A stretch of DNA of 64,000 bases from Symsagittifera roscoffensis. Taxonomy: Eukaryota; Xenacoelomorpha; Acoela; Convolutidae. The notes beneath the pieces were generated by a model. The model saw nothing but the letters and a program-made list of their open reading frames with translations, did no database searches and had not been told where the DNA came from. The position numbers and the translations under genes are program-made. Of this stretch, positions 11,076 to 23,017 are shown piece by piece (the first letter of the stretch is position 1; each line of letters opens with the position of its first letter). Where the stretch lies: positions 36,917,888-36,981,887 of the forward strand of contig NC_087065.1 in NCBI RefSeq assembly GCF_963678635.1, given 5' to 3'.

Positions 11076-12014
11076 ATGACATTGAACTTGAAAATTCCTT
11101 CTCTGCCTTCCTTGCCCACCTCCGTTCAACAGAGTGTAGATGAGCTGCTAGCGTGGTGGGGTGAGAGTTTGGCGAGGAAGGGGGTACAGAATGTTCCAAG
11201 ATGGGTGTGGGTGGGTGGGTCAGTGTTAGGGGCAGTGCTTTGCTTCCGATACTATTACCAGTCCACTTATGGTGTCTGGAAAATACAGGGTGTACCTGGA
11301 CCTACACCATGGCCTTTAATGGGTACTACTCTTTCTCTACTCGGACACAAAGATTTCTTCACTGCAAACGCGTATTTGGCTGATCGCTACGGAGAGAAAG
11401 GATATTTCGGGCATGAGTTTTGACATTCCGCCTTAGTGTTATAAATTAAATTTTAGATGACATAGTTGGACATTTTTCTGTTGGCTGTAAACATTTTTTT
11501 TGCGGTCGTTTGATCACTTCGACAATCATCGATTTGATTGGTGACTAGCACACCAAAATCAGTCTCTTCCTTAAACCAATGTTACCTTGAGCAGATTCTT
11601 ACTTAGATTCGGATGTTTTCTGATCCTTAAAAATTTTTGCTTGTCCTTGGCCTTTGTAGGATTTAAAATAAATAGCCCTTCAGAAATCATACGGAAACCT
11701 GAGTAGTTTTAAGGTTTTTTGGTTTTTAAAAAATATATACCCATTTAGGATGTTCAATGGAAGCAAGCCAACCCTTTATGCGATGGACCCTGATTTGATA
11801 GCAGAAGTCATGATCAAGAAATTCGACATCTTTCACCGGCCTCAAAATGAAAAAGATGGTACCCTTCATGAGCGAAATCGGTACCCAACTTGCCAGAAAA
11901 TTTGATCGAGTTTTGGAAACCAGTGATCAGGAGTTTCAATTGAAGCCTGTGTTTAGAAGTTGTACCATGGATATTATCTGTCACTTAGTTTTTGGAGTCA
12001 ATATAGATAGTCAG
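11076..12014 (+). pseudogene. Cytochrome P450 copy A, exons 1-2 only, broken
   Basis: Exon 1 (11,076-11,410) encodes an N-terminal amphipathic region, the membrane anchor (about residues 43-61) and the proline hinge VPGPTPWP. Exon 2 is 11,749-12,014. Against the intact gene at 22,509, exon 2 has a net 110-nt deletion after the codons for KKFD. It removes the C-helix WxxxR segment, which binds a heme propionate in P450s, and shifts the frame. The exon 1 donor position reads GC instead of GT (11,411-11,412), and translation runs into TGA soon after. No later exons are recognisable before 14.6 kb. The first ~200 nt of exon 1 are almost identical to the intact gene and the rest is clearly diverged. 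Not a functional P450. Confidence 0.85.
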
Positions 12015-13257
12015 GTAAACACAAAATATAAATTAGATTATGCGTTAGGTTATGCGTTTTATCCAATTAGATGTTGTTCAAAATAATATAAAAATTTTTC
12101 TCTCTCCAACCACGAAATTGGAAAAGACTATGGCGTACGACTATGGCGTAGTTTCCAGACCAAAAATTGGTTTTTCGAAAGAAAACCAGTGCTGCTCGTT
12201 TAGAAGTATGGTCCCGTTAAAAACCTCGTTTATTTTATTGTCATGTAAAGTATTGTCACGTGAAGCTACCAATGGTTCTATATAAAAATCAGACACAAAA
12301 GTTTTTTAAGGTAGTTTCTATGTTTTGCCTGTGAATTATTTTTTTTCAATAATTCCTTTTTAGAGAAACGTTAGAAGCAAATCTAACGAAAAAAAAAGTT
12401 AACAGGTTTTCCTTTAGTTTTCATCCACTGGAAAACTCAAGTGTAATTGAAGTGGTCTGGCGGGAAAACACTTCTAAACAGGTTTCTGACTGGGATTCAT
12501 TGAAAACAACGCTAACTTACTTTTAAACGATTAGCAAGCCACTTTTGCTTTGAGATAGAACAAGATTGCACTATAACAAGAAGTAAACAACAAAAAAAAC
12601 CCTAGCTTCTACGATCGGATGTTCGTGTGGTTTTTTCAAATAAGTTTTCGAACAAGTTTCGAGTTTAAAAAGTTTTGATAACCTGAGCCCAAAAATCTTT
12701 GTTTGACTGAGTTATCAACGTTTTTGTGATTAAAAGAGATGTTATCAAATCAATTATTGCAACTAATACGTTCAAAAAATCTTAAGGGATCTCCATACAA
12801 TAGAAAAAATTGTTTTCTGCGAAACTCACAAGGAAAAACAAAAAAGAATATATATATATTCGAGGAAAGTGCGGAATATTTATACCTGGGGTGCTTTTTA
12901 TTCAGTCAAATTTCGACTTTTGAACTAAGTTTTTATGGCAGAAATTTTTATACCATCTCAATGATATTCCTGGCTTGAGCTCAAATTTAAAAAAAATTCT
13001 TTTGTGATTCGTTTTGGTCAAACTCTGGGGGTTTGAAAATTGCTAATTTGGACTATATGGGATAATTAACGGGTTATGAATTGCTTTCTTGTAACACGCG
13101 TGAGCGGCGGCTTAATGCGTTCCAAACTGATTTGAGGCAAATCTTTTAGTCGCTTTTTTAGAATACAAGACGTAAATACATTCTCTCGTAGCTTACATTA
13201 GCATGTGGAGTATAAATTGAAGAAATATTTTTCAACTGAAAAGGATTTAAATTGGCC
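12015..13257. other. Intergenic, nothing recognised
   Basis: AT-rich DNA after the broken P450. I looked for P450 exons 3-7 and did not find them. Only short, feature-less open frames. Confidence 0.5.
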
Positions 13258-13315
13258 TTAAGATGCAGTACGGTTTTTCAGGGCTTCGCCCTGATATATG
13301 AGCAGTCTTTTTAAA
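13258..13315 (-). repeat. Terminal fragment of the ~540-bp repeat (reverse)
   Basis: The reverse complement contains AGACTGCTC, then CAGGGCGAAGCCCTGAA, as at the start of the copies at 3659 and 8842. Only about 55 bp remain. Confidence 0.6.
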
Positions 13316-14599
13316 TAAATGTGAGTAAAATATTGATTAAATTAATTGTGTGGTTCTCAAGCTTGTCGTTGTCAAATCTTCAAAACTACACCATGAGTTT
13401 TGTGTCTCTAAGGTGTTTCATATCAATGTTGACTGTTGGGAGAATATTTGGTGTTACTTTTCCCGATTTATTCCCAAAGTGATTAAAGTTATACTGTGGG
13501 AGAAGTCCTCTAAGCCTGATGTTAGATTTAGATACCAGAAACAAAACTTGCATTCGAGTTTGTTATCTTGTCGAAAGTATATTGGCAATGAGTTGAATTT
13601 CCAAAAAGAAATCAAAAAAAATTCCCCAGTGTCGAAAAACTTTGTACGAAGTATTTTGGTAAATTAAAGTAAATTTTGTGATTAGTAAATGAAATCGACT
13701 TTTCACTCAAATCCTGAAAGAGTTCTGTTTCTCTTTATTTTGATTAGAAAATTTGTTTCTTGTTCTCGATTTATCGAAAGAATTATCTGTAAAACGTCAA
13801 ATGATTACTCTGGACACTTTGTGCTTATTGCGCAGCAACGAACTGCGCTTAATTTTACTTGATATCACAACTACCCTTGGTTGAACTGATGAGAATAAAG
13901 TTTTTTTTGTTGCGATATTCAAAAGTATTTTATAAGTTAAGTTTCTTGAGTTAAAATTACTTAAAAAAGAGTCGGATAGAACGCAGGAAGCTTACGATGT
14001 TTGCTTTGATACTAGCAATGTTCTTAAGGCATTGATAGTTTTATCACGGAAAAAGTCGTAGTACCCGGTTGCTGCGCAAGTATTTAAGAGCGTTTTGTCG
14101 AAATCTTTTTTTAATCAAACTTACTGTTTCTGCAAATGGAATTGAAAAACCCGCAGATATTTTTAAGCTTTTTTGTTTTTGAAAAGAAATAAAGCCTACG
14201 TTTGCAAAACGTGTGCTTTTAAGTCTTCGCAAGGCCGATTGTTTGCAGGCGACATATATCAGCATTTCAAGGAGCGACAATTTGTCGCAGAGTAATTCGG
14301 CATAATACTTAAATAAGAAGCTAAATTGAATTGATTTAGCAAAAGCAACGCAAGCAATGCACAGTGATGCACTGCAAATAGCAAGTGTGTTGTTTTTTCG
14401 AGTCTCACTGAAACTTCGAGTCTCACTGTAAATCAACGGAGAAACTGCAAAAAAAAGTAACTATTCCACAAAAAAATTACAAAACGAAAAAATTTAAGTA
14501 ATAGAGAGCGTAGAAGTAAAACATTTTAGTTTTTTAATTTTAGTAGGAAAAATCACAGGCCTTTGCTCGCGGTTTTTCATCAGAAAGAATGAACAAAGA
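13316..14599. other. Intergenic, unassigned
   Basis: A 130-codon open frame on the - strand (14,044-14,436) has no recognisable motif and starts in a short direct duplication of 'cttcgagtctcactg'. I do not call it a gene. Confidence 0.4.
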
Positions 14600-17445
14600 C
14601 TCATAAGGGATGAAAAAATACATTCGAGCAACCAAACGTTAGAACAGAACCTAAAAATTCTTTCGAAACACCTTCACGAATATGACATTTTGGTTGCTCA
14701 AGTAAATCCAAGGCCAATAGCAATATGAATAACAAAAACATGGTTCGAGGAAAACTAATTAACTAATTTATCTCAATAACTGGGGTATCAACCTTTAATT
14801 GAATGCACGAGAAAAAAAAGAGGTGGTGGATAATTATGTCCAAATTCTGAGCATTCGAATTGGACAAAAAATTGAAAAAGGATTAAGCTTTTGTGTGTTT
14901 ATATACCACCCAGAGCAGTTGACACCAAAATTAGACAAGCTTCATAAACATTTAAATAGTTTTATAACTGACCACCAGGCAAAACATGAAGTATGGGGTG
15001 AGTTCAACTTCAACACGTTGAATGAAAAGAAAAGGAAAATGAACTCATAAGAGTACTAAAATTTTGATTTAAAAATTACCAACACTAGACAAGCGACCTG
15101 AGAAAGTAGTGTAAAAATTCGTGGTGTATCGATCACTTTTTCTGCAATAAAACATGTCAAACGAAATCAGATCGAACATCAGTAAGCGATCATCAACCTG
15201 TAGCACTTGATCTAAACATTTTTAGAGAATCAGAGACTCCCAGTCAAAAATATACCTGAAGACCCTGGTATAAAGTGCTATCTAGCTGAAGATCTCAGAG
15301 ACTGTCTTAGAACTGACATCGACACGCGTAAGGATAATATATCTTTAATAGACTGTAATGAAGCTTTTCCAAGACTGCTTGAAATTTTTGATAGCAAAAT
15401 TAGATATGAAATTTACCGAAAAATGTATCTCCAAAGTCGACAAAAAGTTCGGATCTATAATGAAATAAATACGCAGGCACAAAAAAAATCGATTATTAAA
15501 CTAGTTTAAAAGACTCGGTACATCAACTTTGTGCATAAAATTTCAAATCCAATCAATTTTCGAGAAAAAATTAACAGCGAAAAAAAGATTGCGATCTATC
15601 ACGAAAAATTGAATGCTGAAGCAAATATTCACCATAAGGATTTTTTAGAATGCACAAAGATTCAACAGGCTTAGAAAAGCAAAAAAAATTATCCAGCGGA
15701 AGACGCTGATATTAGCAAGATTAATGAGTGTTTTTCTAATATAGGAAAACACCTCGCTGCAAAAAAGTTTCCGCCCAGGCAGAAGAACGTTTCGCACTCA
15801 ATCAAATCTTTTTATTTGAAGCCAAAAACCACGCCAAATATAGGAAACAAAATCTGAAAATTTGAAACCAAAATACAGCCTTGGCCAATACGACATTAAC
15901 TATTTTGTTCTATAAAACATCAGCCTGTATTTTTGAAGCTGTTCAATGCCCTTTTTCCAAAAATGCTTTTCCGGCCAGGTTTTTTGAAAATGTTAAAAAA
16001 TGATAAATTTATTTCCATACAGAAAGAAAGTAACAAAAAAGATCCTGCTAATTTAAGACCAATTACTTTTTACCTGTTTTCGGCAAATTTTTTTAAAAGC
16101 CCGTTTTCAATAGGTTCAACAATTTTTGTGGTTAATTTAATGCGTTCAATCAAAATTAGTCTAGATTTAGATCAAAACGTGACACTATTGATGATATATT
16201 TTCCTTGAATTAGGAAATAAGTTTTCACTGAAATGATCAAACCGTCATAACTCATTGCACACTCATAGAACTAAAAAAAACTCTTGAAACTGTCGGCTAT
16301 AGTAGTCTGCTGTACTCAATAACTGCGAATCATAAATGCTAAGTAGGACTGTTTTCAATTTACTGAAATCGTATTAGGCACATAGAAAACAATAGATTTA
16401 CATCTCGAGACAAAAGTCAAAAGTTGAAGACAAAAACTTTGGTTTCTATTTATCTTATATATAGAGGATATAGAAAAAGCAACAGTCTCAAACAAGTTAG
16501 TATCATGTTACTCTATGCGAATGATTTATTCATTAAAACAACCTCTTCATTAAATAGTCTAAAAATACATTTCGAGGAAACCGTAAAAGAGACTAATTTT
16601 GGTTAGCAAGCAACAAAAGAACACTTAACACAGAAAAAAAACGTAACTATGGTTTTTTTGCAAAAAATTAGCCGCGAAAAGTTCTACAGATACAACATTT
16701 AATGGCGGAAAAATAGAAAAACTGAAAAGTTTTAAATATCTTGCAATTACTCTAGATGAAAATTCAACGATCGAAAACCACAAATTTCTTTAAAGAAAAA
16801 AGTAAGCCAGTTTTGTCGGCTTTCTTACAGGCTGAGAAAATGTTTGAGAAAAAAATCAGCTTCTACTGGCCTATAAAAAATTTTGTTCAGCCAAGTTTAC
16901 AATATGGAGTCCTTGCTTACGAATCAACTGTTAGAACAAAATTGGAATACCGAGAAATGCTCCTGAAACGTCTTGTAAAATTTATATCTGACAAAACAAT
17001 TCGAATCAAAAAAGATTATAAAACAACAAAAAAGAATTTTTTCATTAAATAATTACTCACTTATGAACTGCTAAAAGTTTTTTTGCAAAGTAATGAATGC
17101 CAATCTGAAATCTCACAAAAATTGTTTACTTAAGAAAAGGAACAGAAAATTTCAGCTAAAAGAAACAAAGCGAGAACTGTCGTAATACACTCGATTGCTG
17201 CCAAAAACACGTTACACTTCGGCAGTTTGCTCTTTTTGATTCTCAGTTTTACAAATTGATAAAAAGTTTGACTAAGCAGGAACTAAACAACCTCAACCAT
17301 CAATTTCTAGATAATTTTATTCAAGCTAATAGTGATCTGATAAACAATCTGTTTTGTAGTTAAATTATAATAATTCTGGATTTGCCTCCTTCACTGTTTT
17401 GACATTATTTTTAAAAATCATTATTATGATTATGATTTTTATTAG
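14600..17445 (+). mobile_element. Decayed CR1/Jockey-like LINE (endonuclease + reverse transcriptase)
   Basis: Reading through frameshifts and stops, the order is that of LINE ORF2. An AP-endonuclease part (about 14,610-15,230) includes W-G-E-F-N-F-N-T-L (family GDFN, Asp changed to Glu) and SVSDHQPVAL with the conserved SDH. A reverse transcriptase part (about 15,900-17,060) includes KDPANLRPIT and LLYANDLFI, where the catalytic YADD is YAND, followed by NWLASNKLTLN-like text. The 3' end runs into an ATT/ATG-rich simple tail (about 17,408-17,445). The catalytic changes and many stops show it is dead. Its last ~450 bp (from 16,997) are part of the 2007-bp tandem unit. Confidence 0.85.
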
Positions 17446-19003
17446 GAAATGTTCTGGTAATCTCGCAATTACGATAAAACGGTAAAATATTTACCGTTTT
17501 TTTTGCGATCAAGCTGGGTTCTCATGCCATGGTTTTCTTTCCCCTTAAGTTTAAGGGTACCAAAAAAAGTAGCCTGAAAACAGGCTCTGAGACGCCTGAA
17601 AACAGGCTTAATTTAGTCTTACGGCGGTATCTCAAGTGATATTTTTTTGTAAAAATAAATTCTTCATTTGTAATTCTGTACGTGTGATGACTTAAACTAT
17701 TTATTATGATAATTATTATTTCTATAATAGCCAAAAATCAGCCCAGTTTTTCTAGTCACAGTGAATTTTAATCACGGTTTTGTAATCCAAAATGATAATA
17801 TTCAAAAGCTTCAATATCTTTTAATACGAGTTTTTTTGAAGCAAGAAAAATTTTGCGAAGAAACCAATCTCACACGACAATTAATTCTCTCTCTTATAAC
17901 ATGTGGACCAATAATTCAAAATGATTGAATAAGAGACGCATATTGATATCTACCACAGTTATTTTTAAAATTTTATTTGTCGGTATGCAGTATTTGGTGC
18001 ACAAAAAATGGTTTGTTTGTTTATATGCCACCAATTGAATCATGTAATGTCCATAATTGGTAGGAGCAATGCGCGCTTTTTTTTCATAAATGGAAATACA
18101 ACTGCATAGTTTTTAGCATAGTATTACCACTGCAGTTTGCAACCCATTTCATAGCTTCATTGCCTTACTCTATATGGTAAACGCAGTGTTAAATACTGCG
18201 CATAAGGTAACTATATTTAGTTCCCTGCTGAAATATCTGATAGTTTCAGAAGCGAAGCCCAAAAAGGTTTTCTATAATCATAAGTCTTTAGAATACTATT
18301 GAGCTGTTCTCCGCCTCAAACCGACTATGTTATTCTAGCAGAGCCATAACCTGTTTCTACCATCAAGCTTTTAATTTGCCTTACTCTTATAGCATTCACT
18401 CTCTATAATATAACTTATGACGTTTGACTCAATTCCAATTCCTGATCATTTCAACAACATTTGAGCAACGTTATTTTAAATTTGCTATGAAGTTATGAAT
18501 TTGAACTTGAAATTTCCTTCTCTGCCTTCCTTGCCCACCTCCGTTCAACAGAGTGTAGATGAGCTGCTAGCGTGGTGGGGTGAGAGTTTGGCGAGGAAGG
18601 GGGTACAGAATGTTCCAAGATGGGTGTGGGTGGGTGGGTCAGTGTTAGGGGCAGTGCTTTGCTTCCGATTCTATTACCAGTCCACTTATGGTGTCTGGAA
18701 AACACAGGGTATACCTGGACCAAAGCCATATCCTGTTGTGGGTAACATGCTGGCTTGGATGACGTGTAAAGACTTCTTTGACATGGAGGTCGAGGAACAC
18801 AAGCAATTTGGATCTAAAGGATATTATGGGTAAGTTCAAGTTCGCTCATAATGCCACAAACGAAAACAAAAGCCAGTTTATTATGTGCGTGATTCATACA
18901 CGTGTTTTTTTTAGGATCTTCTATGGAAGCAAGCCATCCCTAGTTGTTACGGACCCAGATATAATTGCAGAAGTTATGATCAAAAAGTTCGACTTGTTCC
19001 CGA
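16997..19003 (+). repeat. 2007-bp tandem unit, copy 1
   Basis: Contains the LINE 3' end, ~1.1 kb of P450 upstream DNA, exon 1, intron 1 and the first 89 nt of exon 2. It joins copy 2 directly at CCCGA/CAATTCG, with one base of shared sequence at the joint. Confidence 0.95.
17476..17500. repeat. Perfect 11-bp hairpin, present in each tandem unit
   Basis: AAAACGGTAAA-ata-TTTACCGTTTT, then more T. Repeated at 19,483-19,507 and 21,490-21,514. About 75 bp downstream are two short hairpins of the form AGCCTG-aaaa-CAGGCT / CCTG-aaaa-CAGG. Role unknown. Confidence 0.8.
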
Positions 19004-19059
19004 CAATTCGAATCAAAAAAGATTATAAAACAACAAAAAAAAATTTTTTCATTAAATAA
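18495..19059 (+). pseudogene. Cytochrome P450 copy B, exon 1 + truncated exon 2
   Basis: Exon 1 (18,495-18,829) is complete with a GTAAGT donor. Exon 2 starts at 18,915 and breaks at 19,003, where LINE-derived sequence takes over and ends in a stop at 19,059. The start reads MNLNLKFPSLP, unlike MTLNLKIPSLP of the intact gene and of copy A. Exon 2 has no donor, so the copy cannot make a P450 alone. Its promoter and exon 1 could still be spliced to exon 2 of the intact gene. Confidence 0.9.
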
Positions 19060-21010
19060 TTACTCACTTATGAACTGCTAAAAGTTTTTTTGCAAAGTAA
19101 TGAATGCCAATCTGAAATCTCACAAAAATTGTTTACTTAAGAAAAGGAACAGAAAATTTCAGCTAAAAGAAACAAAGCGAGAACTGTCGTAATACACTCG
19201 ATTGCTGCCAAAAACACGTTACACTTCGGCAGTTTGCTCTTTTTGATTCTCAGTTTTACAAATTGATAAAAAGTTTGACTAAGCAGGAACTAAACAACCT
19301 CAACCATCAATTTCTAGATAATTTTATTCAAGCTAATAGTGATCTGATAAACAATCTGTTTTGTAGTTAAATTATAATAATTCTGGATTTGCCTCCTTCA
19401 CTGTTTTGACATTATTTTTAAAAATCATTATTATGATTATGATTTTTATTAGGAAATGTTCTGGTAATCTCGCAATTTCGATAAAACGGTAAAATATTTA
19501 CCGTTTTTTTTGCGATCAAGCTGGGTTCTCATGCCATGGTTTTCTTTCCCCTTAAATTTAAGGGTACCAAAAAAAGTAGCCTGAAAACAGGCTCTGAGAC
19601 GCCTGAAAACAGGCTTAATTTAGTCTTACGGCGGTATCTCAAGTGATATTTTTTTGTAAAAATAAATTCTTCATTTGTAATTCTGTACGTGTGATGACTT
19701 AAACTATTTATTATGATAATTATTATTTCTATAATAGCCAAAAATCAGCCCAGTTTTTCTAGTCACAGTGAATTTTAATCACGGTTTTGTAATCCAAAAT
19801 GATAATATTCAAAAGCTTCAATATCTTTTAATACGAGTTTTTTTGAAGCAAGAAAAATTTTGCGAAGAAACCAATCTCACACGACAATTAATTCTCTCTC
19901 TTATAACATGTTGACCAATAATTCAAAATGATTGAATAAGAGACGCATATTGATATCTACCACAGTTATTTTTAAAATTTTATTTGTCGGTATGCAGTAT
20001 TTGGTGCACAAAAAATGGTTTGTTTGTTTATATGCCACCAATTGAATCATGTAATGTCCATAATTGGTAGGAGCAATGCGCGCTTTTTTTTCATAAATGG
20101 AAATACAACTGCATAGTTTTTAGCATAGTATTACCACTGCAGTTTGCAACCCATTTCATAGCTTCATTGCCTTAGTCTATATGGTAAACGCAGTGTTAAA
20201 TACTGCGCATAAGGTAACTATATTTAGTTCCCTGCTGAAATATCTGATAGTTTCAGAAGCGAAGCCCAAAAAGGTTTTCTATAATCATAAGTCTTTAGAA
20301 TACTATTGAGCTGTTCTCCGCCTCAAACCGACTATGTTATTCTAGCAGAGCCATAACCTGTTTCTACCATCAAGCTTTTAATTTGCCTTACTCTTATAGC
20401 ATTCACTCTCTATAATATAACTTATGACGTTTGACTCAATTCCAATTCCTGATCATTTCAACAACATTTGAGCTACGTTATTTTAAATTTGCTATGAAGT
20501 TATGAATTTGAACTTGAAATTTCCTTCTCTGCCTTCCTTGCCCACCTCCGTTCAACAGAGTGTAGATGAGCTGCTAGCGTGGTGGTGTGAGAGTTTGGCG
20601 AGGAAGGGGGTACAGAATGTTCCAAGATGGGTGTGGGTGGGTGGGTCAGTGTTAGGGGCAGTGCTTTGCTTCCGATTCTATTACCAGTCCACTTATGGTG
20701 TCTGGAAAACACAGGGTATACCTGGACCAAAGCCATATCCTGTTGTGGGTAACATGCTGGCTTGGATGACGTGTAAAGACTTCTTTGACATGGAGGTCGA
20801 GGAACACAAGCAATTTGGATCTAAAGGATATTATGGGTAAGTTCAAGTTCGCTCATAATGCCACAAACGAAAACAAAAGCCAGTTTATTATGTGCGTGAT
20901 TCATACACGTGTTTTTTTTAGGATCTTCTATGGAAGCAAGCCATCCCTAGTTGTTACGGACCCAGATATAATTGCAGAAGTTATGATCAAAAAGTTCGAC
21001 TTGTTCCCGA
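19004..21010 (+). repeat. 2007-bp tandem unit, copy 2
   Basis: Exact period of 2007 bp from copy 1, with only scattered substitutions. Confidence 0.95.
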
Positions 21011-21066
21011 CAATTCGAATCAAAAAAGATTATAAAACAACAAAAAAGAATTTTTTCATTAAATAA
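20502..21066 (+). pseudogene. Cytochrome P450 copy C, exon 1 + truncated exon 2
   Basis: Same structure as copy B: exon 1 20,502-20,836, exon 2 remnant 20,922-21,010, then LINE sequence. Shares the MNLNLKF start with B and has a Gly-to-Cys change at residue 29 (AWWCES instead of AWWGES). Confidence 0.9.
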
Positions 21067-23017
21067 TTACTCACTTATGAACTGCTAAAAGTTTTTTTGC
21101 AAAGTAATGAATGCCAATCTGAAATCTCACAAAAATTGTTTACTTAAGAAAAGGAACAGAAAATTTCAGCTAAAAGAAACAAAGCGAGAACTGTCGTAAT
21201 ACACTCGATTGCTGCCAAAAACACGTTACACTTCGGCAGTTTGCTCTTTTTGATTCTCAGTTTTACAAATTGATAAAAAGTTTGACTAAGCAGGAACTAA
21301 ACAACCTCAACCATCAATTTCTAGATAATTTTATTCAAGCTAATAGTGATCTGATAAACAATCTGTTTTGTAGTTAAATTATAATAATTCTGGATTTGCC
21401 TCCTTCACTGTTTTGACATTATTTTTAAAAATCATTATTATGATTATGATTTTTATTAGGAAATGTTCTGGTAATCTCGCAATTTCGATAAAACGGTAAA
21501 ATATTTACCGTTTTTTTTGCGATCAAGCTGGGTTCTCATGCCATGGTTTTCTTTCCCCTTAAATTTAAGGGTACCAAAAAAAGTAGCCTGAAAACAGGCT
21601 CTGAGACGCCTGAAAACAGGCTTAATTTAGTCTTACGGCGGTATCTCAAGTGATATTTTTTTGTAAAAATAAATTCTTCATTTGTAATTCTGTACGTGTG
21701 ATGACTTAAACTATTTATTATGATAATTATTATTTCTATAATAGCCAAAAATCAGCCCAGTTTTTCTAGTCACAGTGAATTTTAATCACGGTTTTGTAAT
21801 CCAAAATGATAATATTCAAAAGCTTCAATATCTTTTAATACGAGTTTTTTTGAAGCAAGAAAAATTTTGCGAAGAAACCAATCTCACACGACAATTAATT
21901 CTCTCTCTTATAACATGTGGACCAATAATTCAAAATGATTGAATAAGAGACGCATATTGATATCTACCACAGTTATTTTTAAAATTTTATTTGTCGGTAT
22001 GCAGTATTTGGTGCACAAAAAATGGTTTGTTTGTTTATATGCCACCAATTGAATCATGTAATGTCCATAATTGGTAGGAGCAATGCGCGCTTTTTTTTCA
22101 TAAATGGAAATACAACTGCATAGTTTTTAGCATAGTATTACCACTGCAGTTTGCAACCCATTTCATAGCTTCATTGCCTTACTCTATATGGTAAACGCAG
22201 TGTTAAATACTGCGCATAAGGTAACTATATTTAGTTCCCTGCTGAAATATCTGATAGTTTCAGAAGCGAAGCCCAAAAAGGTTTTCTATAATCATAAGTC
22301 TTTAGAATACTATTGAGCTGTTCTCCGCCTCAAACCGACTATGTTATTCTAGCAGAGCCATAACCTGTTTCTACCATCAAGCTTTTAATTTGCCTTACTC
22401 TTATAGCATTCACTCTCTATAATATAACTTATGACGTTTGACTCAACTCCAATTCCTGATCATTTCAACAACATTTGAGCTACGTTATTTTAAATTTACT
22501 ATGAAGTTATGACATTGAACTTGAAAATTCCTTCTCTGCCTTCCTTGCCCACCTCCGTTCAACAGAGTGTAGATGAGCTGCTAGCGTGGTGGGGTGAGAG
22601 TTTGGCGAGGAAGGGGGTACAGAATGTTCCAAGATGGGTGTGGGTGGGTGGGTCAGTGTTAGGGGCAGTGCTTTGCTTCCGATTCTATTACCAGTCCACT
22701 TATGGTGTCTGGAAAACACAGGGTATACCTGGACCAAAGCCATATCCTGTTGTGGGTAACATGCTGGCTTGGATGACGTGTAAAGACTTCTTTGACATGG
22801 AGGTCGAGGAACACAAGCAATTTGGATCTAAAGGATATTATGGGTAAGTTCAAGTTCGCTCATAATGCCACAAACGAAAACAAAAGCCAGTTTATTATGT
22901 GCGTGATTCATACACGTGTTTTTTTTAGGATCTTCTATGGAAGCAAGCCATCCCTAGTTGTTACGGACCCAGATATAATTGCAGAAGTTATGATCAAAAA
23001 GTTCGACTTGTTCCCGA
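21011..23017 (+). repeat. 2007-bp tandem unit, copy 3 (continues into intact gene)
   Basis: The identity ends at 23,017, where the exon goes on as P450 coding sequence instead of jumping back to LINE sequence. This was therefore the source locus, or the last copy, of the array. Confidence 0.95.
22418..22429 (+). promoter_or_regulatory. TATA-like element upstream of intact P450
   Basis: CTATAATATAAC about 90 bp before the ATG, followed by TGACGT (bZIP/CRE half-site) at about 22,432. Also present 2007 and 4014 bp upstream in copies C and B. Confidence 0.35.

Noticed and set aside
14044-14436. 130-codon - strand frame
   Set aside because: No motif, AT-rich surroundings, and a start inside a short direct duplication.
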